Shown piece after piece: positions 1-12,699 of a DNA stretch of 64,000 nucleotides. Both the position numbers and the translations under genes were made by a program. Every line of letters starts with the position of its first letter. Position 1 is the first letter of the stretch. The notes under the pieces were generated by a model, which worked only from the letters and a program-made list of their open reading frames with translations, did no database searches and was not told the DNA's origin. The stretch covers positions 23,456,527-23,520,526 of the forward strand of contig OX485808.1 of assembly GCA_950295325.1 (NCBI GenBank), given 5' to 3'. This stretch comes from Polytrichum commune. Its lineage: Eukaryota > Streptophyta > Polytrichopsida > Polytrichales > Polytrichaceae.

Positions 1-3000
1 CTGACTCCCATGTATCTTGAATCAAAAGATTCGCATCTTCAAATGAATGTGTTGATGGTATGAATGGAGGTTTTTCCCGGAGCAAGCATGAATAAAGAGA
101 CTCTTTATCCACAAGTTATTGCCCCCTTTCGAGAGTGGGCTCTATTCAAAGGGACCAAGGAAACTACATGACATGCTAGTTCATGCAAGTTCGTGGGGGT
201 GGGTGTTAATTAGGGGGATCTCAATGTGCTTGGACCTAACCTTGGGGCTAAGTGAACTAGTTAGTGGGTGTCGTGGTGTATTGAAACATAAACATGGGTT
301 TGAAGCCCCAAGAGGCCACGGAATCAATGAGTGATGCAAGAAAATAGTGTCCCTTGACTAAGCTAGGTATGCGGTGCCAACCAACCACTTTCGCAATTTT
401 CGGGGTTTATCATGCTCCATGCAGGAGACCCGTGGGTTGGAGAGGTTTGACGTGTGGTGTCCACGGGGGGGGGGGGGAGGAGGAGGTTTTAGTTGGCCAT
501 CTACAAAGAATATTTATGTTGAGAACAAGTGTGGACATGGAGAAGATGGCCATGTCTGAAAATATGTTTTTGCATTACGCAAATTTTAAGTATGGGAGTT
601 TTTTAATTGGTATGTGAGTTGTGTGGTGGTGGGAGAGTGAATGCCTCTCTCAATGTGCTTATATTACACATAAATCATGGTCAAGTATGAAGAAGAGATG
701 CAAGTATGGAGAGGGAAAATTAACGTCATATAACTTCATGTTTTGCATGTTAATATTTTGCACCATTTATATTGTTTGCTCACTAGTGTTTTTGTTGATT
801 GTTACAATTGAATTTCTAGTTTTCCATGTTCATTTCTTGAGTGCACAAGCTCTGGCAATGTTCGAGTATCATGACTAAGTTATGAGTTTTGGATATTTTT
901 AAAGATTTGTAACATCCTACATAAAAATTAACCCATTACCCACCCTCTTCCAAAAGGAAGCTTACACGTACCTAGGCGTTAAATTTGTCCCCTTCTCAAG
1001 TGGACACTTGAAAAACAAATCACCATTGATAAAATAAAGAAACAAAGTGCATTATTATTAGATTTCTCCACCTTTGCCCAATAGAAAATCAAAGTTCTTA
1101 ACATTTTAATATGTTAATGGTGTTGAATATGCTCTTTACACAACTCCATTTTCAGTACATGACATTTAAAAATAAGTGTTGAACTATACCTGCTGAACTA
1201 TATGCCCTATTACTCGCAGCCCAACACACTAAATCTCTCCCACATGACATCTTTAATATATTTCACTTGTAGCCTTAATAACATACACCTTCCACACAAA
1301 CATATCAATCATCCTAGATGACAATGTAACCACCATGACAAACTCTTAATTGCTACCATTTTTGCACATATTCAAAAGGCATGCCAGCAAGTAGTGGTTT
1401 ATAAAGTTTATGCCCATACCAACACCTTTGGTAATAATGAGGCATACAAAGTTACTAAACATAGTGAGAACATAGTTCCACTATAGTCATTATTTCGCAC
1501 AACCCATTTCACCTTATTGGGCACCACATCCTATACTGGCCCCATACCAACCAACCAATAATCCCACTTCTTGTCAAAGTGACATTTCAATTTGCAACCT
1601 TAAAAGATATCTATAAAAAAATAACACCTTAGCTCTACTTATCGCCCGCCATTGCTAACTACTCCTATGTTGACAAATGAATCACCAATTAGGATATTGT
1701 CCACCCGCTAATGATCAATTTTTTTGGGGTCTTTAAGACAACAACATATGCTTAAATCACCCAAGCACTCAAATTTAGACATGTTAGATACATGGGCAAC
1801 TTTCCCAATAAACGTTTTTTTGAACCCAATCTATCTCCCCTTTGCAACCTACGCATACTAAAACAAATTGACAAAATGTCTACACCCACTCTCATGTTGT
1901 ACCAACAAACACATTATTAGACACAACAAAGCCACTCATGCCTTGGCACTCACTCTTTTATCCACCCTACCACAAAGCATTTCACACTAGTTAACATTGG
2001 TATTAAAGACAACAAACCCATGGCCAACACACTGCCAGCATGGCTACTCTCATGTTACCAACCCCATGTGTATATGCCTTACTCATATGTGCCCATCTAT
2101 CCTATGCATCAAAGGTATACCCCCTTCCAATACGCCACCATTCTCTCCATGCCATGTTCTTCAAGTCCACATTATTGAATTCATATATTGTAATGACAAT
2201 GTCTTGGACATTGCCACCACCCATAGATGAGAAAATTATGAATGTATTATCACACATCTTTAAATGATTTTAAAACGAGCACAATCATTTTGGGACCAAG
2301 GCTTCTGATTGTAGGGACACAGTCGTATTTCGTGACCATTTTAGGACCATTTCCATGTTGAGGTGCTCGCATCATTAGAAAGGTGATTGCTTATAGTCTA
2401 ACATAATCAATTAAAAATCATTTCCCCTTGTTCCCTGGCTTCCCTCTTCATATTCCTTCATGTGCTCTTCCTTCTTGTTCTCATCCTTCCCTATATACAC
2501 TTCTCTTCCTCTCTCTAATTTCTTTCCTAACTTGAGCATTTCCTGGGTCTTCCCTTGTTCTCGTAAACATTGGGTTTATTTAATCCCTCATAAGTTTCAA
2601 AACGATGACTATGTAAGCTTATGCCAAGAAAATTAGCAACAGCATGCAAGAAGCAATAAATATATCAAAGGAACAAAGAACATGATACTATAACTTAACA
2701 CGTTGACGATATCCCATGCATCATTCAGTTTTGTTCAACAGTCACGATTGCACAATACATATGCACATGACCTAATAACCCCCTACCCCAATTCTTCTAA
2801 GTTAGCCTTGTCTCTAGCTTCCACACCGTCTCATTGGTTGCTACTATTCAATGTCGAACTATTTATCGGGCTTCCCAAACTTGATCTCGAGGCCCACAAA
2901 TTGAAGTCCTCCATCACGGTTGCCTAACGTTTATACCGATTCCCTTGCTTTGTAACATGCATAGATTCTATTTCATGGGACTCGGAGATTCCGGGATGTA

Positions 3001-4600
3001 TGTGGAGAATTTAGGGTATAGAAGCTTCGAACTAGCGGTCAAGAAGTGGTGAGATTTGGAGCTAAGCTCATGGTTCGGATAGACATGTTCAATTGACTCA
3101 ACTAAAGCAACGACTCCCAAAGCCGCCCCTTTAAATCTCAACCTCTAGATTTATAAGGCCTTAATTATGAACTCCAAGAGCATGTTGGAATATTTTGGGG
3201 GATGAAAACTTAGCGTCCAAAGTAAAAGGGTTCGTTCACTCAAGCGTTGTGGCCAATCCTAGGCAACCGTCGATGGAGTCCCCCCCCCCCCCCTCTTTTC
3301 TCAAGGTATGTGGGCATTATGAAGTCACTTTTCTTAATTGGATGTCTATACTTGAATGGTATATGGTAAGGCTTGTGGTCGATAGTAGCCACTCAAAAAA
3401 CATATGGTACAATGATATTGAATTATGTGTGTATAACATAGTTAATCATTTTACATTCATTAGTGAATACAATCGGTAGAGCCTATGTGAACTTCTAAAA
3501 GACGTCGAACCTTTGTTACGGATTCTCATTTTTTACGTCTATGTTTGACACCCATATTTGAAATGACAATCCTTGTACCAATTCAATGGGTCTTGAATGA
3601 GTGTGGAATATTAAGTGGTCGTAACAAGGTAATGTATACTTAGATGACAAACTATGAAAGCATGCATTTGCATTCGTTCAATGAGAATAGCATGTCCACT
3701 AGTCCCCTCTTGTCCCCATCACCACAATAATCATGCTAATGTGACATGGTTTAACTTCAAAACACTTTTGGAAGTTGGTTTGGATCCCTCCCATGCATAC
3801 AATATTTTGAAACCCTACAAATGTGCATATAGATTGTGATGCAACTCTTTGATAGAATGAAAAGTTGTTGTCTTGCAAGGTTTTGCTTTGAATATGAAGA
3901 GCTTACGATGTAATTTGAAAGGATTTTGGATGAACGTTTCATATCATTGAATTTAAAGAGACACAAGACAATTGATATGAGCATGTAAAAAGCGTTAAGA
4001 GGTTAACCAAGGGCAAAGCAATCAATTTGGGGTTAAAGTGAAGCAATTGCACTGGAGTTGAGTGGACTAACGTCAAGTTTGGTTGCTTAGGGCAAGGCAA
4101 TCACATTCAAAGTCAAACAATTAACACAATCACGTTTTGCCCACGATGATGGCGAGCACATATCGCATGGAAGCAAACACAAAGTGCATGAAAGTGAAAT
4201 TCATTTAGCAACTTTCAATCATAGATGTCATCCATCCTATCACCGTTGGGGTGGTTTAAACCCAAGGCCTTAACCCATGAATGTTCGAGCCTTCACATTC
4301 CATTTTCAGGCACCTCCAACATCAATGTTGAAATTTAATGTTATGTAGCAAAATATGTTCTATTTATTTCGAAACTGACTATACAGGTGTGAACTAGACT
4401 ACCCTATATGCACTTTATGAAAATTTCAAGTCAATTGGACCACATTCTCTAGGTCAAAGTGACATATGAACAACGCCTTCATATGGGGGCAGTTAGAGAA
4501 AATTATGAATTTTTATTTTTATTTTGTTTCATGACCAACTTTGCCATAATATGTTATGAAATGAATGAAGTTGATTTTAAAGTCCAAGAAGCCGAAAATG
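1..4600. other. Intergenic AT-rich DNA, no gene supported
   Basis: Only short, compositionally random open frames occur here and none shows a recognisable domain or splice-linked extension. A stretch near 3330-3480 (beginning with a TCTATACTTGAATGGTATATG motif) is related to sequence near 14,450-14,600 and 21,660-21,830, so it is part of a degenerate dispersed repeat. A C-run lies near 3281-3292. I see no RNA gene or complete mobile element. Confidence 0.6.
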
Positions 4601-4619
4601 CTAATGGGACTGAAAGTAC

Positions 4620-5347
4620 ATCAAGATGGTTTCAAACCAGTCAATTCTCTATAGTGGTGGAGTGCAATAGCCTCCGTGAGATAGAGGCTCGTGCTAACTT
4701 GTTGGTCTAATTAAAAGAAAAGACTTGAGGTTCCCTCACGGGTAGATCACTCCATTGTCAAGTTGAACACCACGTGCGACCAAAAAAAAATCTTCTTTTG
4801 GTAAGTTGCACCACCAAAATGGATCAAAATTTTATCAATTTTTTTTCATGAGTAGATATACACAGTACCTATGACATAGTTAAAAGTGGTAACTAAATTT
4901 GATGATTTTTTTTTCATAAAACATACCGTTTCTAACTAGAATGACACATAATTGAACTAAAAAAATTACTAAAAAAAATAAAGATGACTACAAATTTCAA
5001 AAAAATATACAAAAGATACTATCAATGGTTATGTATATGTAGAAAAAATATCATAAATTTTAAAGTTATATATGGCATGTAATATAGGGGTAGCAAACTT
5101 TGTCCGCACGTGGTGTCAACTTGACAATGAAGTGACCTCCCCGTGGGTTCCCTGGAACTATGATCTCCAATAGTGATGGAAACTTATCTCTAATGGGGTT
5201 GTATAGGGGACATTCCAACACAAAATGTGCCTCATTTTCAATTGCATTATAGGAGCAAAAGTGGCATAGTCTGGTATCCCTAGAGATAGGGATACTCGTC
5301 CATAGTCCAATTTCAATGGCAAGTCTATGGTTCAAATGACGAACAAG
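4620..5347 (-). pseudogene. LINE-like reverse transcriptase C-terminal remnant, split by a MITE
   Basis: On the minus strand, 5335 down to 5146 encodes a segment with the pattern RLCHFC...IENEAHFVLECPLY, a Cys/His cluster like the zinc-binding tail (zf-RVT) found after the reverse transcriptase of plant non-LTR retrotransposons. The frame is open upstream until a stop at about 5347. A miniature element (4737-5145) interrupts it. Below 4737 the same minus-strand frame continues as a short LKSFL-type segment, then a one-base shift leads into an SLYLTEAIALHHYREL-like segment, so coding homology lies on both sides of the insertion. No upstream polymerase core is present. This is a decayed 3' fragment. 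Assignment to LINE rather than another RT-like gene is inference from the motif pattern. Confidence 0.5.
4737..5145. mobile_element. Miniature inverted-repeat transposon, copy A1 (CACGGG family)
   Basis: The element is 409 bp. Its ends are CACGGGTAGATCACT and, on the opposite strand, CACGGGGAGGTCACT, and the inverted similarity runs for about 45 bp to an ACCACGTGCG box. It is bounded by a perfect 8-bp direct repeat, GGTTCCCT, at 4729-4736 and 5146-5153, which is the target-site duplication. The interior is AT-rich and noncoding. A second copy with the same interior lies at 55,024-55,439. An 8-bp duplication fits hAT, and also the P, Zisupton or Novosib superfamilies; no transposase is encoded, so the superfamily is unproven. 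It interrupts a LINE-like coding remnant. Confidence 0.92.
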
Positions 5348-5550
5348 TTATGTGGATGACGAATGAGCTACTCCCAAAAATTTGGGCTTTTTGAGCAGAT
5401 TTAGATGAAGTCCATCAACCTCGAAGATGGAGGGACCACATGAGGTCATTTTGGGAGATTTTCCCTTTTTCATGGAGCAAACAACATGTGCACTAAGTTT
5501 TTCCCAAATCCATCCAATCAGGTTGTGCACAACCCTCACCTTGTGATAAC

Positions 5551-5579
5551 GAAAAGAAAAAGAAAAAGAAAAAGAAAAA
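5551..5579. repeat. (GAAAAA)n simple repeat
   Basis: Four to five tandem copies of GAAAAA/AAAAAG are visible. Open frames of low complexity on either strand here are a by-product of this repeat. Confidence 0.8.
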
Positions 5580-5870
5580 CCATCCAAATGGGCACTATAT
5601 GTGAAAGGTATTGGCTCCTAGACTTGGCTCCTGCATTTGAGCAACATGTGGAACCGCCTCCCCAAAAAAACAATGCCAACCTATCAAAAAATCCTACATG
5701 CTTGGAGTATGAGGGTTTTATATGATAATTTGGCCCACATGATAGTGGGCACCACCTTACACTAGTAGATATCTTTCCATCCACATCGATAGCCACTTAG
5801 TGGGTCGCGAGCCCAGTAGAATATTAGGTGGCGACCTGTTTCAAGTTGCTTGAGAATTTAAGGGTTAACC

Positions 5871-6026
5871 TAGATCTCATGGGAACTTTGAAGTTAAGGT
5901 GTCTAAGCCCGGAATACTACTATGATGGGTGACCTTCCTAGCACTTGATTTCTAGTGCACCAAACCATATATGGTCCCCCTTGAACAAGATATTTTCAAC
6001 CAATCGTGTGGGAACCTAGGGCGTTA
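5871..6026 (+). repeat. 5S rRNA-derived repeat, Cassandra-type TRIM LTR remnant
   Basis: The stretch from about 5871 to 5962 aligns along its length with the middle and 3' part of plant 5S rRNA. It keeps the AAGTTAAGGTGTCTAAGCC segment (box A region), the TACTACTATGATGGGTGACC segment (intermediate element/box C region) and a terminal GTGCACC. About 60 bp further on, the sequence reads GGGCGTTAC, similar to the 3' end of Cassandra LTRs, which carry a 5S domain and are widespread in vascular plants. No matching second LTR or start TGTAAC is recognisable. It could also be a 5S pseudogene or a 5S-type SINE; the distal GGGCGTTAC favours Cassandra. Confidence 0.6.
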
Positions 6027-6029
6027 CCC

Positions 6030-9000
6030 TTGGGGAAGATAGATGTTGGCCAGCTTATTCATCCTTATTCAAGGTGTTCACCTTCAAAAGAAGCCAATAG
6101 TCATTAGGACCCCTCCAAATCTCATAATGCCCGTTTCATAATTATGTATAAACCTAGACCAACTCGAATGAAGCAACACCATAATTCACGCTAGTGGGAC
6201 CATTAAGTCATCTTTATGTCATTCTTTCTTTCTTTCCTACAACCGCCATCCTTTAACTTAGCTTAGTAAGGTAATGATTTAAAAAAACAAAGTTTACAAC
6301 ATGTGTCAACCTCAAAGTTACTTGATGTCCAAGTGGCAATCAAAATCAAGTATGGGGATGGGTATGGGATACAAGAAGTACGTGATTTATATGGTATGCA
6401 CATCCCTTGAAACTAGCACATGAAAGTTACATGTTCTCCACTCTAGATCACCTATGTTGAACCATGTGACACCTATCATATGACATAGGGTTATCTATGA
6501 TCTAGCATAACACTCCTATGCAAAAGCACTTGCCACCCTTTTGCCTCAACACGGATAGATTTCATCCTATTCATCACCACAAACTCATCCAAACCACAAG
6601 GTCTTCTTTCCAAGTCTTTCCCAATGAAAAAACCCTAGCAACACCATGCCGCACCAATCGCAAGTGGTATCCATAACCACCCGCTTTCAACTTCTTCTCT
6701 CGAAACCCTTAATTGTGGTTCCCTCTCTCTCCCCTACACTTTGTGTTGCAAAAAAAGTGTTATATTGTGGATGTAGTATTGTAGTTCCATAGCTTTGTAG
6801 AAGATTACTAAATGGGAAATATACCGTAGAGGGCTCTCTACTCCAACATAAAATAGTTATTTTACCCTAAAAAATTGTCAGGTGTCATGTTCACATTCAT
6901 CACAACCCACTTGTATCCCACATGGAAACTACATTCGGATAACATGCAAAGATGAAATAGGGAGTCCTCCACAATAGTGGACACCATGATAGGATGTTAG
7001 AATACCAAGGATGTTGTATTTCCATTCACAAAGGTTGTTGATGAAGTTGTTTGTTTGTCTCTTGCAACCACAAGTTCAAATATTCAAAGAGAGACACAAT
7101 GCCAGCCCCCTCGGGTTGGCGTGAACAAGGGACGCTTAATCTTGATCATAGTCGCGAGTTCATGTGGTTACCTATCCAGTAAACTCAACGCATATCAAGA
7201 AAATAGAAAATAGAAAACACAACATGTAAAGAAATTGGATTGGGCTGTCATTTAGATTTCATTAGAGGAAGATCACACAATTGAGTCAAAAGTGGGTTGC
7301 CAATTCTTATGTTGTTGTTTGTTCTTTACCACAAATCGACTAGTTTCTCCTTCCTTTGTCTATATGATTAGTGATTGTGATGAATTTAAGATTTGGATCT
7401 TAAAGGCTAGTTTCTAAGGCAAATTGTGATTTTTGTTTGTATTGGTGGAAAATAATGATTTTTTTTGGGATGGTAAAGGGAGATACAAAAAACCCACTCC
7501 CAACAAATGCCACTTGGAGTTGCATTTTATGAGAATAATAGACCCGTGTGGGAGCAAAAGGTATTCTCTGGGGTTCTTTTTTTTGTGAAGAGATTATTTG
7601 GAACCATTGGACTATGTAATTTGAAAGTTGTAGGTTCTTAAGTGGGGTTTAATTTCATTATGAGATATAGTGCTTTTTCTAAATCTTTATTGTATAATTC
7701 ATACAAATTTATCTCTAACATACTTTAAAAATTTAAACATGCATGTGTGTTATGAGTATCAGCCAACAACTACTTTAGCCCTTTGCAATTATAAGAGGAC
7801 TACAAATATTGAAACTACAAATGCAATCAAAGGGCTTGAAAATTCAACAAACTACATACTACAAAACACAAGGATATTGACTTTATCCTATGACATGGTC
7901 CTAAGAAGTTTGTGTAATCTCTCACCTATATTAATTTATTTAAAAAAATAATATTAGTATCATTTGATTGTAATACAAGTGTTTTAGTTAATATATGGGT
8001 TATGGTTCCAAGTTACACTGACCATTACTTAGAAGTCAATTGTTGCTATGTGGGGTAGGGAGTCCACAATGGATAATGCCCACCTTTTTATTGTGTGGCA
8101 TGTTTGCAAGGCTTGTGCTTGAGCATTGTAGATATGGTTAATATCTTTGAGGATATGTGGAGTAAAGTGATTTGTTATTGAAGGTTTGCTACCTAGTGAA
8201 CATGTCACTCTGTTGCAAGCTGAGAGGCAACAACCAACACCCCCATTTACTGTATTTATTTTTTACTAAGCGTTCTTGTTGCCACCACTACAAATCTAAT
8301 CATTGCCATAGTAAGGAAGGGTTCACCAAGGGGGTATTGATATTATGGAACATCTAAATCAACATTCAATTGATGTTTGTGAGGTAAATGTTGTTGGATT
8401 TACAAAAAAATCAAGTACATGTACATTGTTGTTTTTTTGAATGGTTACAAACAATGTGAATTAGTGGAGGTTCATTGAATAAGTTAATAGCATCTTATGC
8501 ACTTGTGTGATTGCACCATCTCCAAGCCATGTAGACATGTATTATATGAATATGTTAATTGAATCGATCATCATGATGCAATGTACATGTACAACATTTA
8601 TGTAGAATAACCAATGATAAATGCATGTGGGAAGTTTAGCTTGCATTTGATTTATAGGAGATTTACTTTTATGTCAAGCATGGTGTTGTAGGGTGTAGAT
8701 GTTCTTTGTTGCTTTTGCAGTGTAATCATCTACTCCATTCTTGTAGTTTGATGCAAAAATCCTACGTTGACGTTCCTCATGCGAGATTTTTTGTATCCTA
8801 GGATATCTTTCTTGAACAAGGGATTTGTTGTGTGCTCTGTAGAAACAAACTTTTCTTGGCCCTTGGGAAACTTTATTTGTGTGGTTCTAAGAATATCACT
8901 TGTTGGAAGACATCCCTTGTCCAAGGGCTCTTATTTTTATCATGATTGAAATCCAACCAAATAATTGTTGACTTTATATCTACATGTTTAGCTACCCACA

Positions 9001-9235
9001 ACTAACATGCCTCAAATCTTAATAAATGCAGGCTTGAGTACTTCCAATCTTGCCCACCCACACAAGCGACTTCATAAAAGGTCTTTGTGGTACTCTCACC
9101 TTCCTCACGTGTCTATCATTTTCAAGGCACTTGGTGGTTATAGCTCTTGGCTTGTAGAATATGTGTTTCTACCTCTCGGTTTGTGTGAGAGTTGTTTGTG
9201 GCAGTTGATTTTTGCTTTGAGAGTTTTTGGTTTGT
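6030..9235. other. Intergenic, no gene or clear element seen
   Basis: AT-rich DNA with scattered short frames lacking any domain signature. A weak tRNA-like stretch near 7100-7165 was examined and rejected as a SINE. I see nothing else that can be supported. Confidence 0.5.
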
Positions 9236-9239
9236 GATT

Positions 9240-9680
9240 TAAGTAGTTTTAGTCCTTCCTTTGCAGTCTTGGAGCTTTTGTATTTAATGATCTCTCTTGA
9301 TTTACTAGCTTAGAACCATTCTTGAATCCCTCATGGTCTCCTAGTTTTGCACCATCATCATCATTTATTTTTGTTTATTTCTCATCTCTCTTGGATCTCT
9401 CTTAAAATTTAGATCCAACTCTTACTTTCTTCATTTTGAATTAATACTAGAACTCTCTAAGTCTCCTAACTTTGAAGCATTATTGGATCTCTAATGATTT
9501 TTTTATTTGAAAAAAAACTCACTCTTGCATCTTTTTAAGTATTCAATCTCTTTCTTAGTTTCATCACTTTGGAATATTATTGGATCTCTTTTAGTTTCCT
9601 TACTTTGGAGCGTTATTGGATCCCTCTTACTTTCTTATTTGTAAATCAATATTGGCTCTATTTTGATCTTTCAACTCTCT
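9240..9680. repeat. Degenerate minisatellite-like tract (ATTGGATCTCT motif)
   Basis: A pyrimidine-rich motif of the form ACTTTGGAGCRTTATTGGATCYCTCTTA recurs in imperfect copies, most clearly near 9470-9500, 9570-9600 and 9603-9635, with weaker forms upstream from 9300. Unit length is irregular (about 30-60 bp). This looks like an old, diverged tandem repeat rather than coding sequence. Confidence 0.45.
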
Positions 9681-9765
9681 ATTTGATATAACTTACTCAT
9701 AGAACAAAACATAACAAAAACAAGACAAAAAGAAAAAGAAAAACACATATGAATTAATTTTTCCA

Positions 9766-9790
9766 TCAACACTACTCAAAGTAGTGTTGA
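9766..9790. repeat. Short perfect palindrome (hairpin)
   Basis: TCAACACTACT is followed after a short AT spacer by its exact reverse complement AGTAGTGTTGA. This 11-bp-arm hairpin could mark the boundary of a small transposon. It lies just before a cluster of TTGATACCCTAA motifs in both orientations. Confidence 0.6.
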
Positions 9791-9817
9791 CGGATTTGTG
9801 TTGGTTGTTTGTATTCT

Positions 9818-11240
9818 TTTGATACCCTATAATCTATAGTTGAAGATTACACACACTAAGTTAGGGTATCAATTGAAAACATATATCACAGTTGATACCA
9901 TGTTTATAATGTGGATGTAGATATGGGTACAAGTTACTCTAATGGTCATGGCATTTACCATCACACACGCTATTGGTTGATACCCTAACCCTTGAGATTA
10001 AATCTAATATAATATCCTAAAAAATGTAAAAGAAATATGCATGAATTGCCTAAGTGTTAATGTCATTACCCTAACTTAGAAATCATCCACTCAGTAGTCA
10101 AATCGAGGAAAAATATTGAACATACTCCATCAAAAAAAATTGTAGAAGAAAAAAAAACTCTAAAATATGGATTAAAGTCTTGAATACTATGTTTTTCATA
10201 TGGCAAAAGGATAGACGTAAATTAATAATATAAACTATAAATGTTGTAATTCACAATAAATATTCAGAGTATCTAAAAATGGAAATTATAAACCCTAAAA
10301 CTTGTCATGTGTTCAAATTGTATTTGCAAAAAGCAATTAACAAACAATGGTTACATATGCTAGGGTTAGATTGAAATCAAAGCTAATGGTGTCTAATATG
10401 TGTAGTGTGTTGGGGTTCCATAAATAACATATTAAGACTAACAATTTGTTGACTTCGTATTTTATGTTCGATTAATGCACTACAAAACAAAACATTTAAA
10501 TTTAGAGCAATATATGTATGAAGACCAAATTAATGTCGATGAAATTCAAATAACCATATTTCTTTAAAACCCTAAAATCTAAGCAAGCTCTACTACCCAT
10601 AAAGATTACAAGTCATGCTATCATGTTTGTAGGATGTGACAAATATGAGTAAATAAATGAAAGAGGGTTTCGATGTTGTCATCGGCATGAATTACGGGGT
10701 TGCTTTAAATGTATTTATAATTTTGAAATGAACGTTACGATAATCCAAGTATTTTAGCTTTAAAATATTGTAGGTCACATGTAAAGAGAAATTTGTATGA
10801 ACTTATGTCTGTGACCTGTAAATGCAATCCTAAACATTTTGACCTCGAGCTTGTTTTTTCATTATGATATGTGGAATTCGTGTAATATACAAATAGTTGG
10901 TTGTAAAAAACAAGTTGTTATTATTGTTATTATGATTTGAGGAGGGTGATAAGCATTGATAGTATCACAATCTTTGTTTGCATAGAATATTCTAATCTAG
11001 TATTATAAATACATAGATAGGCTCATTTATTGGCAAAGAGAAATTTTTAATTAATATGGAATACAATGCCAAATTATGGATTTAGCACCTAATAATATTA
11101 GGTTAGGATATCAACATTCCACTTAATAGTATAATAGAGAGCAATTGTGTTATGAAGCTTAGGTTAGGGTATGAAGCTTTGGTTTAATGGTTAAGATATC
11201 CATTGTAACAATTGCTCTTGGTTGATATCCTAACCAAGGC
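9818..11240. repeat. Cluster of inverted TTGATACCCTAA / TTAGGGTATCAA motifs
   Basis: The motif occurs in both orientations near 9818, 9862, 9976, 11,101 (GGTTAGGATATCAA) and 11,222 (TTGATATCCTAACC). The last two form a 14-bp inverted pair about 130 bp apart. This suggests several short, decayed inverted-repeat elements. I could not define target-site duplications, so element limits are not given. Confidence 0.35.
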
Positions 11241-11794
11241 ATTCAAATTCACTTGACTAGTGGAATGTGAGCCCACAATTTCATGTAACAATCCTCCACA
11301 TGATATTATTTATTTATTTAGATTTAAGTGTTTGGATTGCCAAAATAAATATGATAATTTTATCAAAGAAAATATGTGTCCAATTCTCAACAACAAGAAA
11401 GATACAAGAATAAAAAAAATAAAAAAATTGTAGATATGAGAAAACTAGCAAGCGAGGTGGATTGTCGATAAAATAAATAAATAAGTTCTATAAGTCAACA
11501 AACAATGTTAATTGATTGCTAATGTTAATGTTATTAAGAAGGATCTAGAGCCACATCATGCACAACCTTTATACCACTCCACCTCAACAATTTCTTGAAA
11601 CAACAATCCAAAATCATTCATGTGCACGTGTTTTTCTCTTTTCTTTGAAATCGGTGAAGAAGAGACAAGGATTGGCCCTACATGCCAACTTGCAGCCCAC
11701 CCTCTGAAACGAGCTTCATCCCACCCACCTGACAAACTTGTCTGGAATTTGTTACCGGATGAGCTTACATAAAGGTTGCGAATCCCCAGCCACA

Positions 11795-12080
11795 TTTCAT
11801 GTCATTATGCCAAATTTGTAATGACACTTCTTATTGAAGAATCCACAAGTATTGGTATGAATGATTAAGAATTGAATGAAATCTATGCCTGATTTTTGAA
11901 ACAAAGTTTGGTATATTTCGCATCTTAAAAATTGTCTAATGAAATGTTATCACAAATGACTAAAGTTTGGATGGAAAATCACTCAATAATTGACAGCAAT
12001 TGCAACTTTCTACATCTCTAATGCCCATGTTTTGTTTTTTTTAATAGGAATGGCAAATAATGTTAGGGTTGCATTTAGTG
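11795..12080 (+). repeat. Dispersed repeat family F, copy 1
   Basis: Contains, in order, ATGACACTTCTTAT..., AAGTTTGGTATATT..., a TGGAAAATCACTCA segment, and GGAATGGCAAATAATGTTAG. The same order of segments recurs at about 23,130-23,400 in the same orientation and at about 19,315-19,550 reversed. It is noncoding and probably a nonautonomous DNA transposon; ends were not resolved. Confidence 0.5.
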
Positions 12081-12152
12081 TCGGTGACACTACACATGCA
12101 ATTTACAATCAATATTGAATATACCATATTTAAATCATAGGCATTGATCTAG

Positions 12153-12693
12153 GTACGCAACCCCCATATTAAATGCAGGGGCATCGGCATTAAAATGGCT
12201 TAGAGGATGGTTTATTTTTAAAATATATCAAATTATATTAAAAAATTAAAAAATTGGGTGAAGACTAAATTAATAAAATTAAATGTTAAAAATGTGGGTT
12301 ACATATTTATTAAAAAAACTCCATAACATATAGAAAATTTTGAAACACCTATTTTTTAACCTATTTTAATTGGAGTAGTTGCCTCCAATTAAAATTAATA
12401 GCCATTGGAAATATTTTAGTTATAATAAAATATTAAATTTTATTTAAAACCCAAAAAGTTGAGTAGTTTGGCCTATGGTACTTGTATTGAAAAAAACTCA
12501 CATAATTAGGTTTTTAATGCAATTATATACTTCAAGGAATACTCATTTCCTATATATAATTACTTTTTTTGGATTCCTTGTTAGAAGGGCTACAAAAGAT
12601 TCCTACGTTGAAATAAATCATATCACTCGAGATTAGACTAAAATGCATCATAAGTGATTATAATCAGGGCCATATAATACTGGAGTTGCGTAC
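12153..12693. mobile_element. Inverted-repeat element G, copy 1 (GTACGCAAC termini)
   Basis: 541 bp bounded by GTACGCAACCCCCAT and, inverted, GTACGCAACTCCAGT. A second copy with the same ends and a clearly alignable interior lies at 21,005-21,581. Shared interior landmarks include GGTTTTTAATGCAATTATAT, TTCAAGGAATA and ATCACTCGAGATT. No coding capacity is seen. Target-site duplications are not clear, so the superfamily is undetermined. Confidence 0.7.
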
Positions 12694-12699
12694 CCGAGG

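Noticed and set aside
3608-3625. GTCGTAACAAGG resembles the 3' end of 18S rRNA
   Set aside because: The match is only about 12 bp and the surrounding sequence is not rRNA.
7090-7165. tRNA-like stretch (TTGGCGTGAACAAGG ... GTCGCGAGTTCATG)
   Set aside because: The B box is too far from consensus and no flanking duplication is visible.
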